Assembly (NCBI GenBank): GCA_039000515.1
Contig: JBCFYV010001001.1
Span: 11,583,373-11,647,372, forward strand
Source: Timema cristinae
Taxonomy: Eukaryota; Arthropoda; Insecta; Phasmatodea; Timematidae
Length of the DNA: 64,000 nucleotides
Direction: 5' to 3'
Shown in pieces: positions 23,130 through 34,489 of the stretch (position 1 is the first letter of the stretch; each line of letters begins with the position of its first letter). A program made the position numbers and the translations under genes. The notes beneath the pieces were generated by a model that saw only the letters and a program-made list of their open reading frames with translations, was not told the DNA's origin and ran no database searches.

Positions 23130-23460
23130 ACTCTCTAAGTCACGTTGCCGTCCGTAAAAAATGAGACCCACCATTTTGTTTGTCATGTAAAACAGTGTCT
23201 ATATACGAATTTTAATCAAAATCGGTACGGCCAATTTGATAAAAATATATTTTTTCTCCCTCTTCGACTCTTGAGCAAACCACCCTAAAACTTAGCGTTA
23301 CATTTATGATTATTAAAACCTGATATGGGGAACCTTATGTAAACCCTATATAGGCCTACCAAGTTTAGCCCAATCGGTAAAATGATTTCGGTTCAAGGCC
23401 GAGATACAAACACAGGGCATCATAAAAACAACTCTTTCGGTTTCATGGTGTCACAGAAAC
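23130..23460. mobile_element. Probable LINE 3' UTR fragment
   Basis: GCCTACCAAGTTTAGCCCAA, then GGTTCAAGGCCGAGATACAA and ACACAGGGC resemble the 3' end of RTE-like elements, which often still read as a spill-over ORF2 tail. No motif is decisive. Confidence 0.35.
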
Positions 23461-23901
23461 GTCTTCATCCATCAAAACTAGAAATAAATTTTTAGTCGAT
23501 CTCAATACTTCAATCTCCGAAACCTTACTGGTTTAAATGCTTCTTGTAGAAGTGTTTATCCAAAAGGCTTTCATTTATGGGTTATATAAATAAATTAAAT
23601 CTTTATATTTAATTTGTGAAACGATTCCTTTTTACAATTATTCTAAAAGTTCTACCAAACCCATTTTATTCATGCACAAAAAAAAAAGTTAAGTGTAGGC
23701 CATAGTTTCAGTAAACGACTATTTCTTTCGATAGAAATTTTCCAAGTTCTACCAAACCAATTCAATCTCAATAAAAGCCTTAGTTTCGAGGATTATTAGG
23801 CCTATATCAAAGTTAACAAATTTTCAATAGCGAAGTTTCAGTCTATATATAATTTACGTTAGTTGATGAATATATGTACGTTATTAAAACAGTGTTCTGA
23901 T

Positions 23902-23904
<3 letters not shown>

Positions 23905-23931
<27 letters not shown>
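23905..23931. repeat. (AAT)n microsatellite
   Basis: Nine AAT units with no SINE attached, about 250 bp before SDR-B exon 3. Possibly the last trace of a SINE tail. Confidence 0.85.
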
Positions 23932-23934
<3 letters not shown>

Positions 23935-24309
23935 GTTTCTAAGGTATTTAAATTTAAAAAATCCACTGTAGATTTGCAAAAAAATCTCAATCCAACTGAA
24001 CTTACTCTGAGCTTTACTACAAACCCCGTGACTTGGGCCAAAACGAAAGTTGATCTAGGCGACTCTTCGTCTGGGTACAATTAGTTTTATTTTATGATTA
24101 CATGTAGGTACTAACAGTTTTATAGAATAAAGAATTAATTGAAATATAGCTGTTTAATTTTGTGTTTACCTCCATGCAGACGGGGAGACATCGCATTGGA
24201 AGCAAATCTTTGACCTCAACGTCCTAGGTCTCAGCATCTGTACCAGAGAAGCCTTCAAGTTGATGAAGGAGAAAGGAGTGGACGATGGACACATTATACA
24301 CATCAACAG

Positions 24310-26555
24310 GTAAGATCTGAGCCCTATTAAGAGGAGGTAGGGGCAAGGGGCCCAGACATGGGGCTTCCCTTTTGATGTGGCTTCTTAGAAGAATAAAAAC
24401 TAAAAGGGAAAATTATCTATGAACTATTTTACAATCAAAAATAAAGTATTTTCTCAAGTTCAGATATATGAAAGTTTCAACCAGAATAATCATAAATATA
24501 CTGTAGCATATGAGTGTATGAGGTTGGTGTGAATACGAGCTTTGATCTTCGACACTTCGCTACGCCCGTGCTTATTAACAGGTCAAAGAACGCAGGGTGC
24601 ACTGAGATATAAGATCACACATCTTAGTCAATGTTTTCACATCCAATATTTTGGTCTATATCTTCCTTTTTACGAACAAAGTGACACAAACAGGGTCATC
24701 GGCGCTTGTTCCAGTACTTGTAATCCTTTATGGGTAACCACGTAGAAAGCTGGAAATAAGTGCAATTTGCAGATAGCTTCCCATAAAGAAAGATGTCTTC
24801 TTCAAGTGATTATGAACGGTTTTTTGGTCGAAAATACCGAGATAGAAATTATATGTAGAAATGAAGTAGGAGTAGATGGAATTTATCATGGGCGACGAAT
24901 ATTTGGAGAATACAATCAACATTTTCCACAGGTAAAGATTGAAAAGAAACAATTGTTTAGCTATGGCCATTTTTATCAAATTTTTTATTTATTTTTCTTA
25001 AAATCAAGATTTGTTCTGAGTTTACTGCATTTTACTACAGATTAAAAATTGTGGCAATAACTCGGGGTCTACTCTTTTGATACATTTTTACTAAAGATAT
25101 AAATTCGCCTATTAGGTGAACATTTTGTCTTCTTTGTAATTAATTCTGAGGGTGATTTTAAATTAAATATTCTTATTTAATCTAGATAGAGTTTAAAAAT
25201 AATACTCATATTTAAACACAAATAAAATTATTTTGAAATAAACTCTAAAAATATTATAAAACACATGCATTATGTAATTACGCATCAAAAATAACTTATT
25301 TTGACACAAACTCAAGAAAATATTGCTTAAATATATGAACATGATAAGTAAAAGATTCTTTTTAACAGTAATTTTAAAAATATAATCTTTAATTATGAAA
25401 CAGTTAAAATGATTCACTCTCACCGTTACCTTGAGGGCGTCTGCACGCTTAATGAGCACCATATAATGTTTCAAACATTCTTGCTTACTGTTTTGCGCCG
25501 ACAAGTTCAGACAAGCTTCCTCTGTGTTCCAGCTATAGCAATGGTGACTTAACTCTCTCTCTCTCTAATACTTGTCGGCGCTGGCAACAAGTGTTCCACG
25601 TGTCCGTACCCTAACATGAGTGGTGCTTTTATACCAATGTTATATATCTTGGTGGACACGAAGACATTTTAGGGGCTACGTACATTAAAAAAATATGTAT
25701 ATGTTTCTTACTAAACATTTATAAATTAATACGAGATTTTGGGTGTAACTTATTTTGGATGTAGATTATAGAATATGTGTAACGTGCATTATTCACCAAT
25801 AATTTTAATATACTAATTAATTATCCAAGGAACACCCAAAACAGTACAAAGGGTTAATTCTAAATGAATATATATATATATATATATAATATAATATATA
25901 TATATATATATATATATAATTGAAATGAAATAAAAGAAAAAATGAAGATAGAAATCTAATTAGCAAAAGACAACTGGGATTATCATAGTTGAGTGGATGT
26001 ATAAAACAATCTGAATAAATATATATTACATTATTTAAAGAAAAATTACTGAATATAATAATGTTAAACCATTATCAAGAAACCCTAACCTTGAAATTCT
26101 TATTAAGTTATGAGCTCAGGCAGAATACGAATAAGATATATGATAGGTTAAAATACAAAAAACATATTAAAATTAGACAATAATAAGATAAAAATCATAT
26201 TTCAAGGTTACATGTCAAAAAGTAAAACATTATTAAGTAAGATTTTAGTTATAGTAAACCAGTTGAATTGAGTTACAGGTAGATTATGACAGATCCAGAG
26301 TGGTCAAGTGTAAAAATTAAATAACAAAATGGTAGTAAACAGGGAAAGTTAAGAGTTGATTAATAGAAGCTAGAAACCAAATTCCAAGGTGAGGCCTTGA
26401 ACAGTCTATTTATGTATAATACGAAAAATTGATAGAAAATTTGATTAAATATAAGTGTTCCTTAGCTGGTTTTAATTCCTCTCCTTAATCCTTGGATGCC
26501 AGAGGGCCGTTTGACTGACTACATGTTTCGACGTACGCTCACAAAAAAGATTGAC
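24310..26555. other. SDR-B intron 3, 5' part
   Basis: AT-rich. Contains a perfect 12-bp inverted repeat (GCGCCGACAAGT at 25495-25506, ACTTGTCGGCGC at 25570-25581) flanking a CT run, and a (TA)n array at 25868-25918. No gene or repeat family recognised. Confidence 0.45.
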
Positions 26556-26559
26556 TAAG

Positions 26560-27078
26560 GATTGATTCACATGTTCGTCAAAAATAGAAAGCAAAATATT
26601 TCTCAGTGGCGCAGCAATTCACCGGCTGTTTGTTGACCCATGATGCATTGCAACGTTAATTTAGAACAGCTGATTATCAAAATATTTTATTTTTTAGTGG
26701 ATAAACATATATTTTAGATAATTTTCAGGTGTATGTTTTCAAATTATGATGTCGTGTCTTGACACGATCCAATACATTGATACACACAATTTATATGAAC
26801 GAGTTATTTTAAATCTTCTCTCAAAGGCCAACTAAGCTGTCTGCCTGCTTCTAGCTCTACAGCGCATGCGCCCTGATTTAAGATGGTTGGTTCTAAGATT
26901 TGATTGTATCTACCGTGCCGAACATCTCAGACAGAACGGACGAAGTAGAGACGAGTTGAACTTTAGCGGAACAGCTTGCGCCGATAAGGCGGGTATCTTG
27001 TGATTGGCTTAGAGCTCGTCACATGACCGCGATCTGTTTTGAGCTAGTTTTTCTGCGAACGTGTGAATCCACAGTACC
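26560..27078. mobile_element. TIR element, about 520 bp, in SDR-B intron 3
   Basis: Aligns end to end with 61685-62212. The ends are inverted: GATTCACATGTTCG at left, CGAACGTGTGAATC at right. Shared interior landmarks are TTGACCCATGATGCATTGCA and GCGCATGCGC. Non-coding, so a non-autonomous DNA transposon. Ends about 80 nt before exon 4. Confidence 0.7.
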
Positions 27079-28419
27079 TCTGCTTTAGACAATGCCAACA
27101 CCGATTTGAGTCAAAGGCCTATTTATTGTCTTATGTATGTGTATTGTGTAGCATACTCGGACACAAGTTGGGGGGCTTGGACGGGTTGATACCATACACT
27201 GCTTCCAAACACGCGGTGACCGTCCTGACAGAGGGTCTACGACGGGAGCTGGTGCAACTGGGGAGCAAGATCAGGGTCACGGTGAGTAAATAATATTATG
27301 AATTTTAAATCTGGATAGGCAATTACCAAATTCTAACTTGTAAACATAAAGGTGGACATTGTTTGATTGCATTTGGTTACACATACAGACAGCCGTATCT
27401 GAAAATATCTTTCATTTAATGTAAATGTAGTTTTTAAATCTCCTGACTCGAACACTGGACATAGATTTCATACCAAAATGTATGATTAAAGAATTCACAA
27501 GTTTGTAAGCTTCCACTCAAAATCGTCAAAATTTGAATTTACAAATTCAGAATGTTTGAAAACAAACGTGGAAGATCAATCGGGAAGAATTTATTTTCAT
27601 GTGACACCAATAAATACAAGGTATACATATTTTGCCCGTGCTATTAAACAATATGTAATATTTAATCATGTAAGATATATATATGTGTAAACTGCATGAA
27701 CCGTTTTACAGAGTATTAGCCCTGGTTCTGTGGATACAGACATGCTCAGAGCGGCTCTTACTGAGGGCGTTGAACCCCCGCCCGCTCTTCATAGCGAGGA
27801 TATCGCAGACGCTGTGATATTTGCATTGGGTGCACCAAAACATGTTCAGGCGAGTCAAATTTCCTTTATTTATATTCATTTTCCACCGCAGTTTTACCGC
27901 CCTTCAGGGTGATACGCATTTTAATTACATTCATGGGATAGATATGAAGAAGGTAGAATTCAAAGGAAAACCTAAACTAATATGCACGAAGGACAGTCAT
28001 TTAATGAAAAAGTATTTTATATTCCTAAGCATTGCTTAGGCTAGGAGCTTATTGGAGTCTTATCGAATAAAAAAAACTAAAAAAACAACAACTACAAACC
28101 TAGATTTGTTTTCAAAAATATTTTATTATAGGTTACCTCAAGTGTGTTGAAAATTTATTCTTTGTCATCCTCTACTGGGGGATTTGACTATGATCCAGTG
28201 TAGATGGCGTCCCATCTTTCCCCTTCCCACACCCACAAATAAATGTATGGGTTCTGCCCCAAGTGCAGGGCTAGATTCCTCCCTAGGCTCTGTGGCCAAA
28301 ATCGTGGTATAAATAAGAATTTTTTAAATGATCCTCTCTACTGACAAAGATCTTTAAATACCCCTTCTTTTTTTTTCAGATTCACGAGGTAACGATTAAA
28401 CCAGTCGGAGAAGTACATC

Positions 28420-28425
28420 AATAAA
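28420..28425 (+). promoter_or_regulatory. AATAAA overlapping the SDR-B stop codon
   Basis: The hexamer AATAAA shares its bases with the TAA stop (CAA TAA AAT). If used, the 3' UTR would be only 10-30 nt. A second AATAAA lies at about 28610. Confidence 0.35.
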
Positions 28426-28690
28426 ATTAATATCGTTCTAGTGAAGAAGGATTTTTAGGCGAACATATGAGAAAATTATATTAATTTAGATAAAACAATA
28501 ACCATACTACATTAATGCCTATCATGGTTTGAACAAAAGTAAAATTACATGCTGTAATTTCATAAATTGTTTAAGCTGTTGGCCAATTGCAATAATAGTT
28601 TGTTTAGTAAATAAAGCTTCATATATACTATGTGTTGTAGCTATAATATCTAACTTTTTAAAGAACTTAGTAAGGAGAATACTTACTTAC
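28425..28690. other. SDR-B 3' flank
   Basis: AT-rich, with AATAAA at 28420 and about 28610. No other feature. Confidence 0.4.
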
Positions 28691-29560
28691 TTACGCTATG
28701 GCATTAGGAAATTAAAAGTTTAATTGCCGCACTTAGTAAAGTATGCCACCTATCCCTATCTTGAACTAGCTATATCCAGTCCACCTCATTACACCCTATC
28801 CCTATCTTGAGCCAGGTCAATCCAGTCCACCTCATTACACCATATCCCTATCTTGAACTAGGTCTATCCAGTCCACCTCATTACACCATATCTCTATCCT
28901 GATCTAGCTATATCTAGTCCACCTCATTACACCCTATCCCTATCTTAAGCTAGGTCAATCCAGTCCACCTCATTACACCCTATCCCTATCTTGAGCTAGG
29001 TCAATCCAGTCCACCTCATTACACCCTATCCCTATCTTGAGCCAGGTCAATCCAGTCCACCTCATTACACCCTATCCCTATCTTGAGCCAGGTCAATCCA
29101 GTCCACCTCATTACACCCTATCCCTATCTTGAGCTAGGTCAATCCAGTCCACCTCATTACACCCTATCCTTATCTTGAGCTAGGTCTATCCAATTTCTCT
29201 CATAACACCCTAAATCTTTCAGGTCAGTTATAATATTATCCTCCAATCGACGGCTATGTCTTCCCAATGGTCTCTTCCAGTTGGGTTTACCAATCAATAC
29301 CGTGAAAATGGTTCTAGATTTCTCCATATACGCTGCATGTTCTACCCACCATTTGCTACAAGACTTATTATCCTAATTAGAGCTTGTGATGAATACAGGC
29401 TTTGTAACTCATAATTGTGTAACCTCCTCCACTCCCCATTAGCCTAAATCTTTTATGTACCAAATATCTTCCTAAACACCTTGTTTTGAAACACCCTAAA
29501 TTTGTTTTCGTCCTGTAAGGTGAGAGACCACGTTCAACAACCATAAAAAAAAACGGTAAA
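28690..29560 (-). mobile_element. LINE 3' end, minus strand, with expanded 46-bp repeat
   Basis: 29205-29560 is worn ORF2 C-terminal coding sequence (same as 10080-10290, plus further upstream sequence). 28690-28745 is the 3' UTR end (AATTGCCGCACTTA). Between them lies the tandem array. No open frame. Confidence 0.75.
28745..29195. repeat. 46-bp minisatellite inside the LINE 3' UTR, about 9-10 copies
   Basis: Unit: GTCCACCTCATTACACCCTA, TCCCTATCTTGAGCTAGGTC, AATCCA. Copies in the centre are nearly identical and the edges differ. The related element at 9940-10290 has fewer, worn units, and 12230-12450 has about four. Confidence 0.92.
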
Positions 29561-30499
29561 ATTATTTTGTATGCTAGTAAGGAGCATATTTAATTAAAAA
29601 AAATCAAAGTTACATATTGACTGTAAAATATCCTCCAATCTATAAAGATGTAGTCTTCATATTTTTTTGGGCAGTGTCAATCAGATTTATAAATTTAACT
29701 TACATTTTGTAATACGTAATTTAATATATATATATATTTATTTTTAGTTTTTTTCTATACGATTATTTTTAAATAAAAAAGGCCATAACATGCCAATCTG
29801 TGAATGAACGCAAGGTAATCCCAAAGTCATAAATAAGGGGCACAAAAATCACAAAACTTCGGAACTTTAATACGATGTGCTTTGCTACCAACGTTGTTGA
29901 CTTGAAGAAGCAACAAAGTAGACTTATGCAATTTTTCAACTGGGTATGACTATTAAAATGTTTCGGTTATTTTATGCTTGAATTTTTACTGGGAATAATA
30001 TAGGCAGTTTGAATGTCCTGATAGTCTGAGTCATGGCAGAGGGGCCTAAGATGTTGACTCGCATTGTACTAGTAGGTTCTCGTTGACTGGAAAGCCGAGG
30101 ACAGAGTTTTGGCGGGTGCATTGCTATTTTTTAATAAATATCATTCTCTCCCCGTAAATACTATATATGTATATGCAATATTTTCTCCTTGTAAATAATA
30201 TTGTGAGAGTTTAGAACATTCGACCACCTAAAATAGTAATTCTTATGTTAAACCTACAATTAAAAATAATTCTGGAAAAAAAATATGCTAGCGTAGAGCC
30301 CAGACGGTAAGTAAGACACGCAGCAAAAAAAAACAACCACTTAAATAAACATTTTCCTCTTTAAGTTTCAAATGTTTTTCCACTTCACATGCCCAATTTA
30401 CTTTGGTTTACTTACACAATATGATATAATCTCCATGTAAATAATCTATTAGGTCATGGTGGTTTTGTAATTAAAGGTTGCAAAATAATCTAAAGTCCG

Positions 30500-31270
30500 T
30501 TCACGATAGATTTTTACCTGGATGACAGTTCGAAAATCATATGTTTAGGTTTTGGGTTGCCAACACTTGTAAAAGATCACAAAATTTATAAATTTATAGA
30601 TCTTTAATTACCTGTTATATATTACATTTAAAATAACGTAAACATAAGTTTTCTCATACTATTTCATTTTTTAAAATAATTTCTTTTTATCCAACTCGAA
30701 ACAATATTTTAAACATAATTAAAAGTACTAATTCTTCGTTTTGGAACGTTATTGATTTTGTGTAATATAGTGCGTACATTAATACCTTTTAATACAGGCA
30801 TCATATTTACTTGGAAAAGAGAAAATTGTTGTCATTTTTTTAACATAAAATAAATGATTTTATAATTATTTTATCTTCTTTTGAAATATTTAACTGAATA
30901 AAATATTTTCATCAACTGCGTGTCTGCATCATTGTAAAAATTTTGTTTACCGTCATGTTCAACCATATGGTTTAAATTCGTCAGTCGCCACTTTGATGCT
31001 ATGTTCGTTAGAAGTTTTTATGAAAGTGGTGTGAATATTTTTTTTTTAAAGTGGAATAAAACGATAAATAAACTTGGTGTCCATCCTCAAATAAATATAT
31101 AAATAATATTGGCCTAAATTACTGTGGGTAACTATCATATTAATATATTACCATCTGTTTTCATTACAGTCATCCAAAGTGATAGATGTCAGCTGTTGGC
31201 GTAGTGATATATTAGGGATTACTTCTAGTAACATTTCGAGCTGTCATCCAGGTAAACTTAGAGCGTGAAT
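30500..31270. mobile_element. TIR element, about 770 bp, non-coding
   Basis: Left end TTCACGATAGATTTTTACCT, then GGATGACAGTTCGAAA. The right end is the complement (TTTCGAGCTGTCATCC, then AGGTAAACTTAGAGCGTGAA). AT-rich interior without frames. Superfamily not determined. Confidence 0.75.
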
Positions 31271-31689
31271 GAATTATTTAAGTACCGTAGAATATTCCAC
31301 GATCACAACCTTAAGTAAAAAACCCTCAAAATTTCTCACAAAACGTTAACTATGAATATTTTTAATTTTGATATAATTAAGAATTTATTGTATAATACAT
31401 TTGTAATATTTTCCTATATACTAATAAAATAAATGATGTTAGTTTCATCAAAACTATTATGTTTACAATTGATATAAATATAATTTCGTTTATTGAAATG
31501 CAATTTTTCTAAAATAATAACTTTGAGATTAATTATGTTAATGAATAGGAGTTATGCCTTTTTATTTAATTAAAATAAAAAAGTTGAGAATACCGAGTAA
31601 AAAGAAAACAGGTCGTTTGGTTGCGGTGTGGGACCACAATGATCGAAACCAGTGAAGATGTGTTTATGTGGGTGAAATTACAGTTCTGG

Positions 31690-32535
31690 GCTACTTTCTC
31701 CCATAAGGTTAACATTGATCCACCTCCTTGAATGAGGTGGATCACTTTCTCCCATAAGGTTAAAATTGATACACATCATTGAATGAGGTGGATCACTTTC
31801 TCCCATAAGGTTAACATTGATCCACATCATTGAATGAGGTGGATCACTTTCTCCCATAAGGTTAACATTGATACACATCATTGAATGAGGTGGATCACTT
31901 TCTCCCATAAGGTTAACATTGATCCACATCATTGAATGAGGTGGATCACTTTCTCCCATAAGGTTAACATTGATACACCTCCTTGGATGAGGTGGATCAC
32001 TTTCTCCCATAAGGTTAACATTGATCCACAACATTGAATGAGGTGGATCACTTTCTCCCATAAGGTTAACATGGATCCACAACATTGAATGAGGTGGATC
32101 ACTTTCTCCCATAAGGTTAACATTGATACACCTCCTTGAATGGGGTGGAACACTTTTTCCCATAAGGTTAACATTGATCCACCTTGAATGAGGTGGATCA
32201 CTTTCTCCCATAAGGTTAACATTGATCCACCTCCTTGAATGAGGTGGATCACTTTCTCCCATAAGGTTAACATTGATCCACCTCCTTGAATGAAGTGTTT
32301 CACTTTCTCCCATAAGGTTAACATTGATCCACCTCCTTGAATGAGGTGGATCACTTTCTCCCATAAGGTTAACATTGATCCACCTCCTTGAATGAGGTGG
32401 ATCACTTTCTCCCATAAAGTTAACATTGATCCACTTCATTGAAAGAGATGAATCACTTTCTCTCATAATAATAATATTGATCCTCCACATTGCGAGGTTG
32501 GGCCACTTTCTCCCACAAGAATAGCATTGATCAGT
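31690..32535. repeat. 51-bp minisatellite, about 16 copies, hairpin-forming
   Basis: Unit: GGATCACTTTCTCCCATAAG, GTTAACATTGATCCACCTCC, TTGAATGAGGT. Across the unit border TGATCCACCTC and GAGGTGGATCA form an 11-bp perfect stem with a 7-nt loop in many copies. Because 51 is divisible by three, several frames stay open on the minus strand (270 and 165 codons). One copy lacks 3 nt (near 32180), and the 3' copies are worn. I see no start context, splice signal or domain, so I call it non-coding. Confidence 0.93.
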
Positions 32536-32580
32536 GACGGATCGGGGAATATTATTTTGGGGGGTTCTAGCATTGATCTT

Positions 32581-32873
32581 AGGTGACCTGGTGGTCTAGG
32601 GGTAAGGTGTCAGACTTCTGTGCTGGCGGCCGGGGTTCAATCCTCGGTCCCGGCACTGATTTATTTGATTTCCAAACCCTTCCTACACCTCTGACAAGAC
32701 ATCTTGTGAATGTGGGGAATGCCAGGCCTCCACCGTGGTTCGGATTCCACGTTAAACTGTAGGTCCTTCCATTTCATCTCACAATCACCCTACCATTACA
32801 CATTAGCGTAAGTGCGTATAACCCGAACGGGTAGTAAGACGCGGTGCTAATAATAATAATAATAATAATAAGA
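32581..32873 (+). repeat. SINE-A
   Basis: Complete copy: GGTGACCTGGTGGTCTAGGG (A box), GGTTCAATCC (B box), body, CCCGAACGGGTAGTAAGACG and (TAA)n. A good reference copy for the family. Confidence 0.93.
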
Positions 32874-32924
32874 GCAATATCATGACTTGCTATTCAAAAG
32901 ATGTACTATTTGCTTTATATTCAT

Positions 32925-33112
32925 TACCGTTTTCAGCCTATTGTCCGTGTCAGTTTTTCATTCATCCATTACTGGCTTTCTATCCCTGTCATCTCATAGC
33001 TTCGTATGCCCTACAATCCACCCAAATATTAGGACAGGCACAACATCCAGTCCCCAAACGTTAATGTATTACTATGAAAGGGTAAATTATCAACTAAGCT
33101 AAGGTGTCGGAT
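32925..33112 (-). repeat. SINE-D, minus strand, head partly deleted
   Basis: Body TTAATGTATTACTATGAAAG and CAGGCACAACATCCAGTCC, head end AACTAAGCTAAGGTGTCGG. The B-box part of the head is missing. Confidence 0.65.
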
Positions 33113-33289
33113 TCAAAAGATGTGCTATTACACGTAATAAAAGTCTCTCTCAAATTCTCAATGGGTAAGAATGTACTGAAAGAATAGCTTACACCACCCT
33201 CTAATTACATTTCAAGGTGTACCATCAGAAACATAACTTTTTGAACTTTATGGGATTATAAATATTTGTAAATGGGATCAGGATGAAAG

Positions 33290-33470
33290 GACTCGATGTT
33301 AGTTGGTTCCAACCCAGCCAAGGTTGGCGGATTTTTCTTAAGCGATACAAATCCGTAGCACAACTTCCTTAGGAGGGGAAGTAAAGCCATTGGTCCTGTG
33401 CCGATTGTGGCTTGTAAACAAACCATGGAAAGTATGTGAAAATGATTTTCCTGGCAAAATTAGTAAGCCA
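33290..33470 (+). repeat. SINE-E, both ends truncated
   Basis: Starts inside the head (GGTTCCAACCCAGCCAAGG), then GGATTTTTCTTAAGCG, GGGGAAGTAAAGCCATTGGT. Matches 44800-44980. Confidence 0.7.
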
Positions 33471-33904
33471 TTTCAGTCTAGCTCAAATAAATTCTCGTGT
33501 GCTGATAATTGGATTCAGAAAGTGCACGTTAAATACCTTGGGTTCGACTCCTGACAAGTTCAAAGATGTATCGTTGGTGAGTTAATGGTCGTTGAACTGT
33601 GTTGATTCTAGAAATAGGTTAGATTGTAAGTCGTGTGCTAATATTATGCTCACTGGGTTCGTAAAGTGCTCGCCAAATACGCCAGTGAAAATACCCCAAC
33701 AACTTCAAATATTGTAGAATAATGAACACTAAAATAAATATCATGCATGGTTGAAATTAAATTAAAGGCCAAGCCCACAAAAAAAAAACACGCTATGGTA
33801 TTCCTATTGTGAAGCTTGACCTGGAATGAAAAGGAGAAACAGGCTAAAACAAGAAAGATCAGCCAGAATAACTTTGCCAAATGACCAGTCAACAAGCTGT
33901 TTCC

Positions 33905-34135
33905 CTATTCAATGGCCGCGTGGTCTAACGCGCTACTCTCGCAGTAGACTGGACTGCCTATGATGGAGGAATTGAGTATCGAATCTAGGTCGGGTGTACT
34001 GTGAGTAGTTTTCTAAAATGGTTTTCCACTCTCCCTCCACGTAAATATGGGTACACTTCCTCTATATAAAACCTTCATAAACCCTAAAACCATTAGCGTA
34101 GTTTAGTATATTAGCGTATAAACCGAACGCCTAGT
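33905..34135 (+). repeat. SINE-C
   Basis: Head TGGCCGCGTGGTCTAACGCG, then CTCTCGCAGTAGACTGGACT. Body and a worn tail (AAACCGAACGCCTAGTG). Confidence 0.82.
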
Positions 34136-34199
34136 GAATTCAAATCAAACTAATCAAATAGGGAATTCCCTTTCAAGGTGGAAAGGAAGGAAACGTTAG

Positions 34200-34440
34200 C
34201 TAAGGTGTATCTTTTAATTTTTAATGGCTAAAATATTTTTGTTCGAAATAAATAAAATAACACTTCATTATATGCATTTAGTTTAACTTCCTTCCTTCTT
34301 ATCTTCCATTTTTCTCTACTCTCACTCATTCTCTTCATTTCCATATTGTTCCTTACATCAACATCCTCCATAACCTGATTTATGTATTCCAATCTCGGTC
34401 GGACTTTCCCCCTCCTTCCTTCTATTTTTACTTCCAAAAC
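34200..34440 (-). mobile_element. LINE ORF2 C-terminal fragment, second family, minus strand
   Basis: Minus-strand frame RPRLEYINQVMEDVDVRNN, then MKRMSESREKWKIRRKEV. This is the conserved end of ORF2 in another insect LINE group, and it lacks the WGH and WEDN motifs seen at 10051-10287. Only the last 60 or so codons remain. Confidence 0.7.
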
Positions 34441-34489
34441 GTGTTAAACCAAAACTTATTATTTTTAAATACATGTCCAATCTTAAATT

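Larger units (their letters stand above)
18902..28424 (+). pseudogene. SDR-B: DHRS11/farnesol dehydrogenase-like gene, six exons, exon 1 frameshifted
   Basis: Exons: 18902-19031, 20915-21083, 24180-24309, 27152-27281, 27712-27849, 28380-28424 (TAA 28422-28424). Without the faults it would encode 247 residues. Seen: VNNAG in exon 2, tetrad Asn in FDLNVLG (exon 3), catalytic Ser codon split AG|C at intron 3, and PYTASK in exon 4. Exon 5 reads SISPGSVDTDMLRAAL, the usual post-catalytic P-G segment with the substrate lid. Faults: exon 1 has two 1-nt deletions. One is in the G run of TGxxxGIG (ACTGGGCA for ACTGGGGCA, near 18940). The other is GCTATGTC for GCTATTGTC (near 18965). Intron 5 has a GC donor (CAG|GCGAGT). 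Exons 2-6 are otherwise intact and phase-compatible. Either a recent pseudogene or assembly indels in a live gene. Its promoter region, introns 1 and 2 and exon 1 are closest to SDR-D. Confidence 0.85.

Noticed and set aside
24767..25045. 92-codon frame in SDR-B intron 3
   Set aside because: Overlaps an equally long antisense frame and has no recognisable domain, so chance is more likely.
31678..32490. 270-codon minus-strand frame (and a 165-codon frame) with 17-residue repeats
   Set aside because: Both are by-products of a 51-bp tandem repeat whose unit is a multiple of three. No domain, no splice or start context, and two frames are open at once.
31690..32535. CRISPR-like regular repeats
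   Set aside because: Units are contiguous with no unique spacers, and the setting is eukaryotic nuclear DNA.
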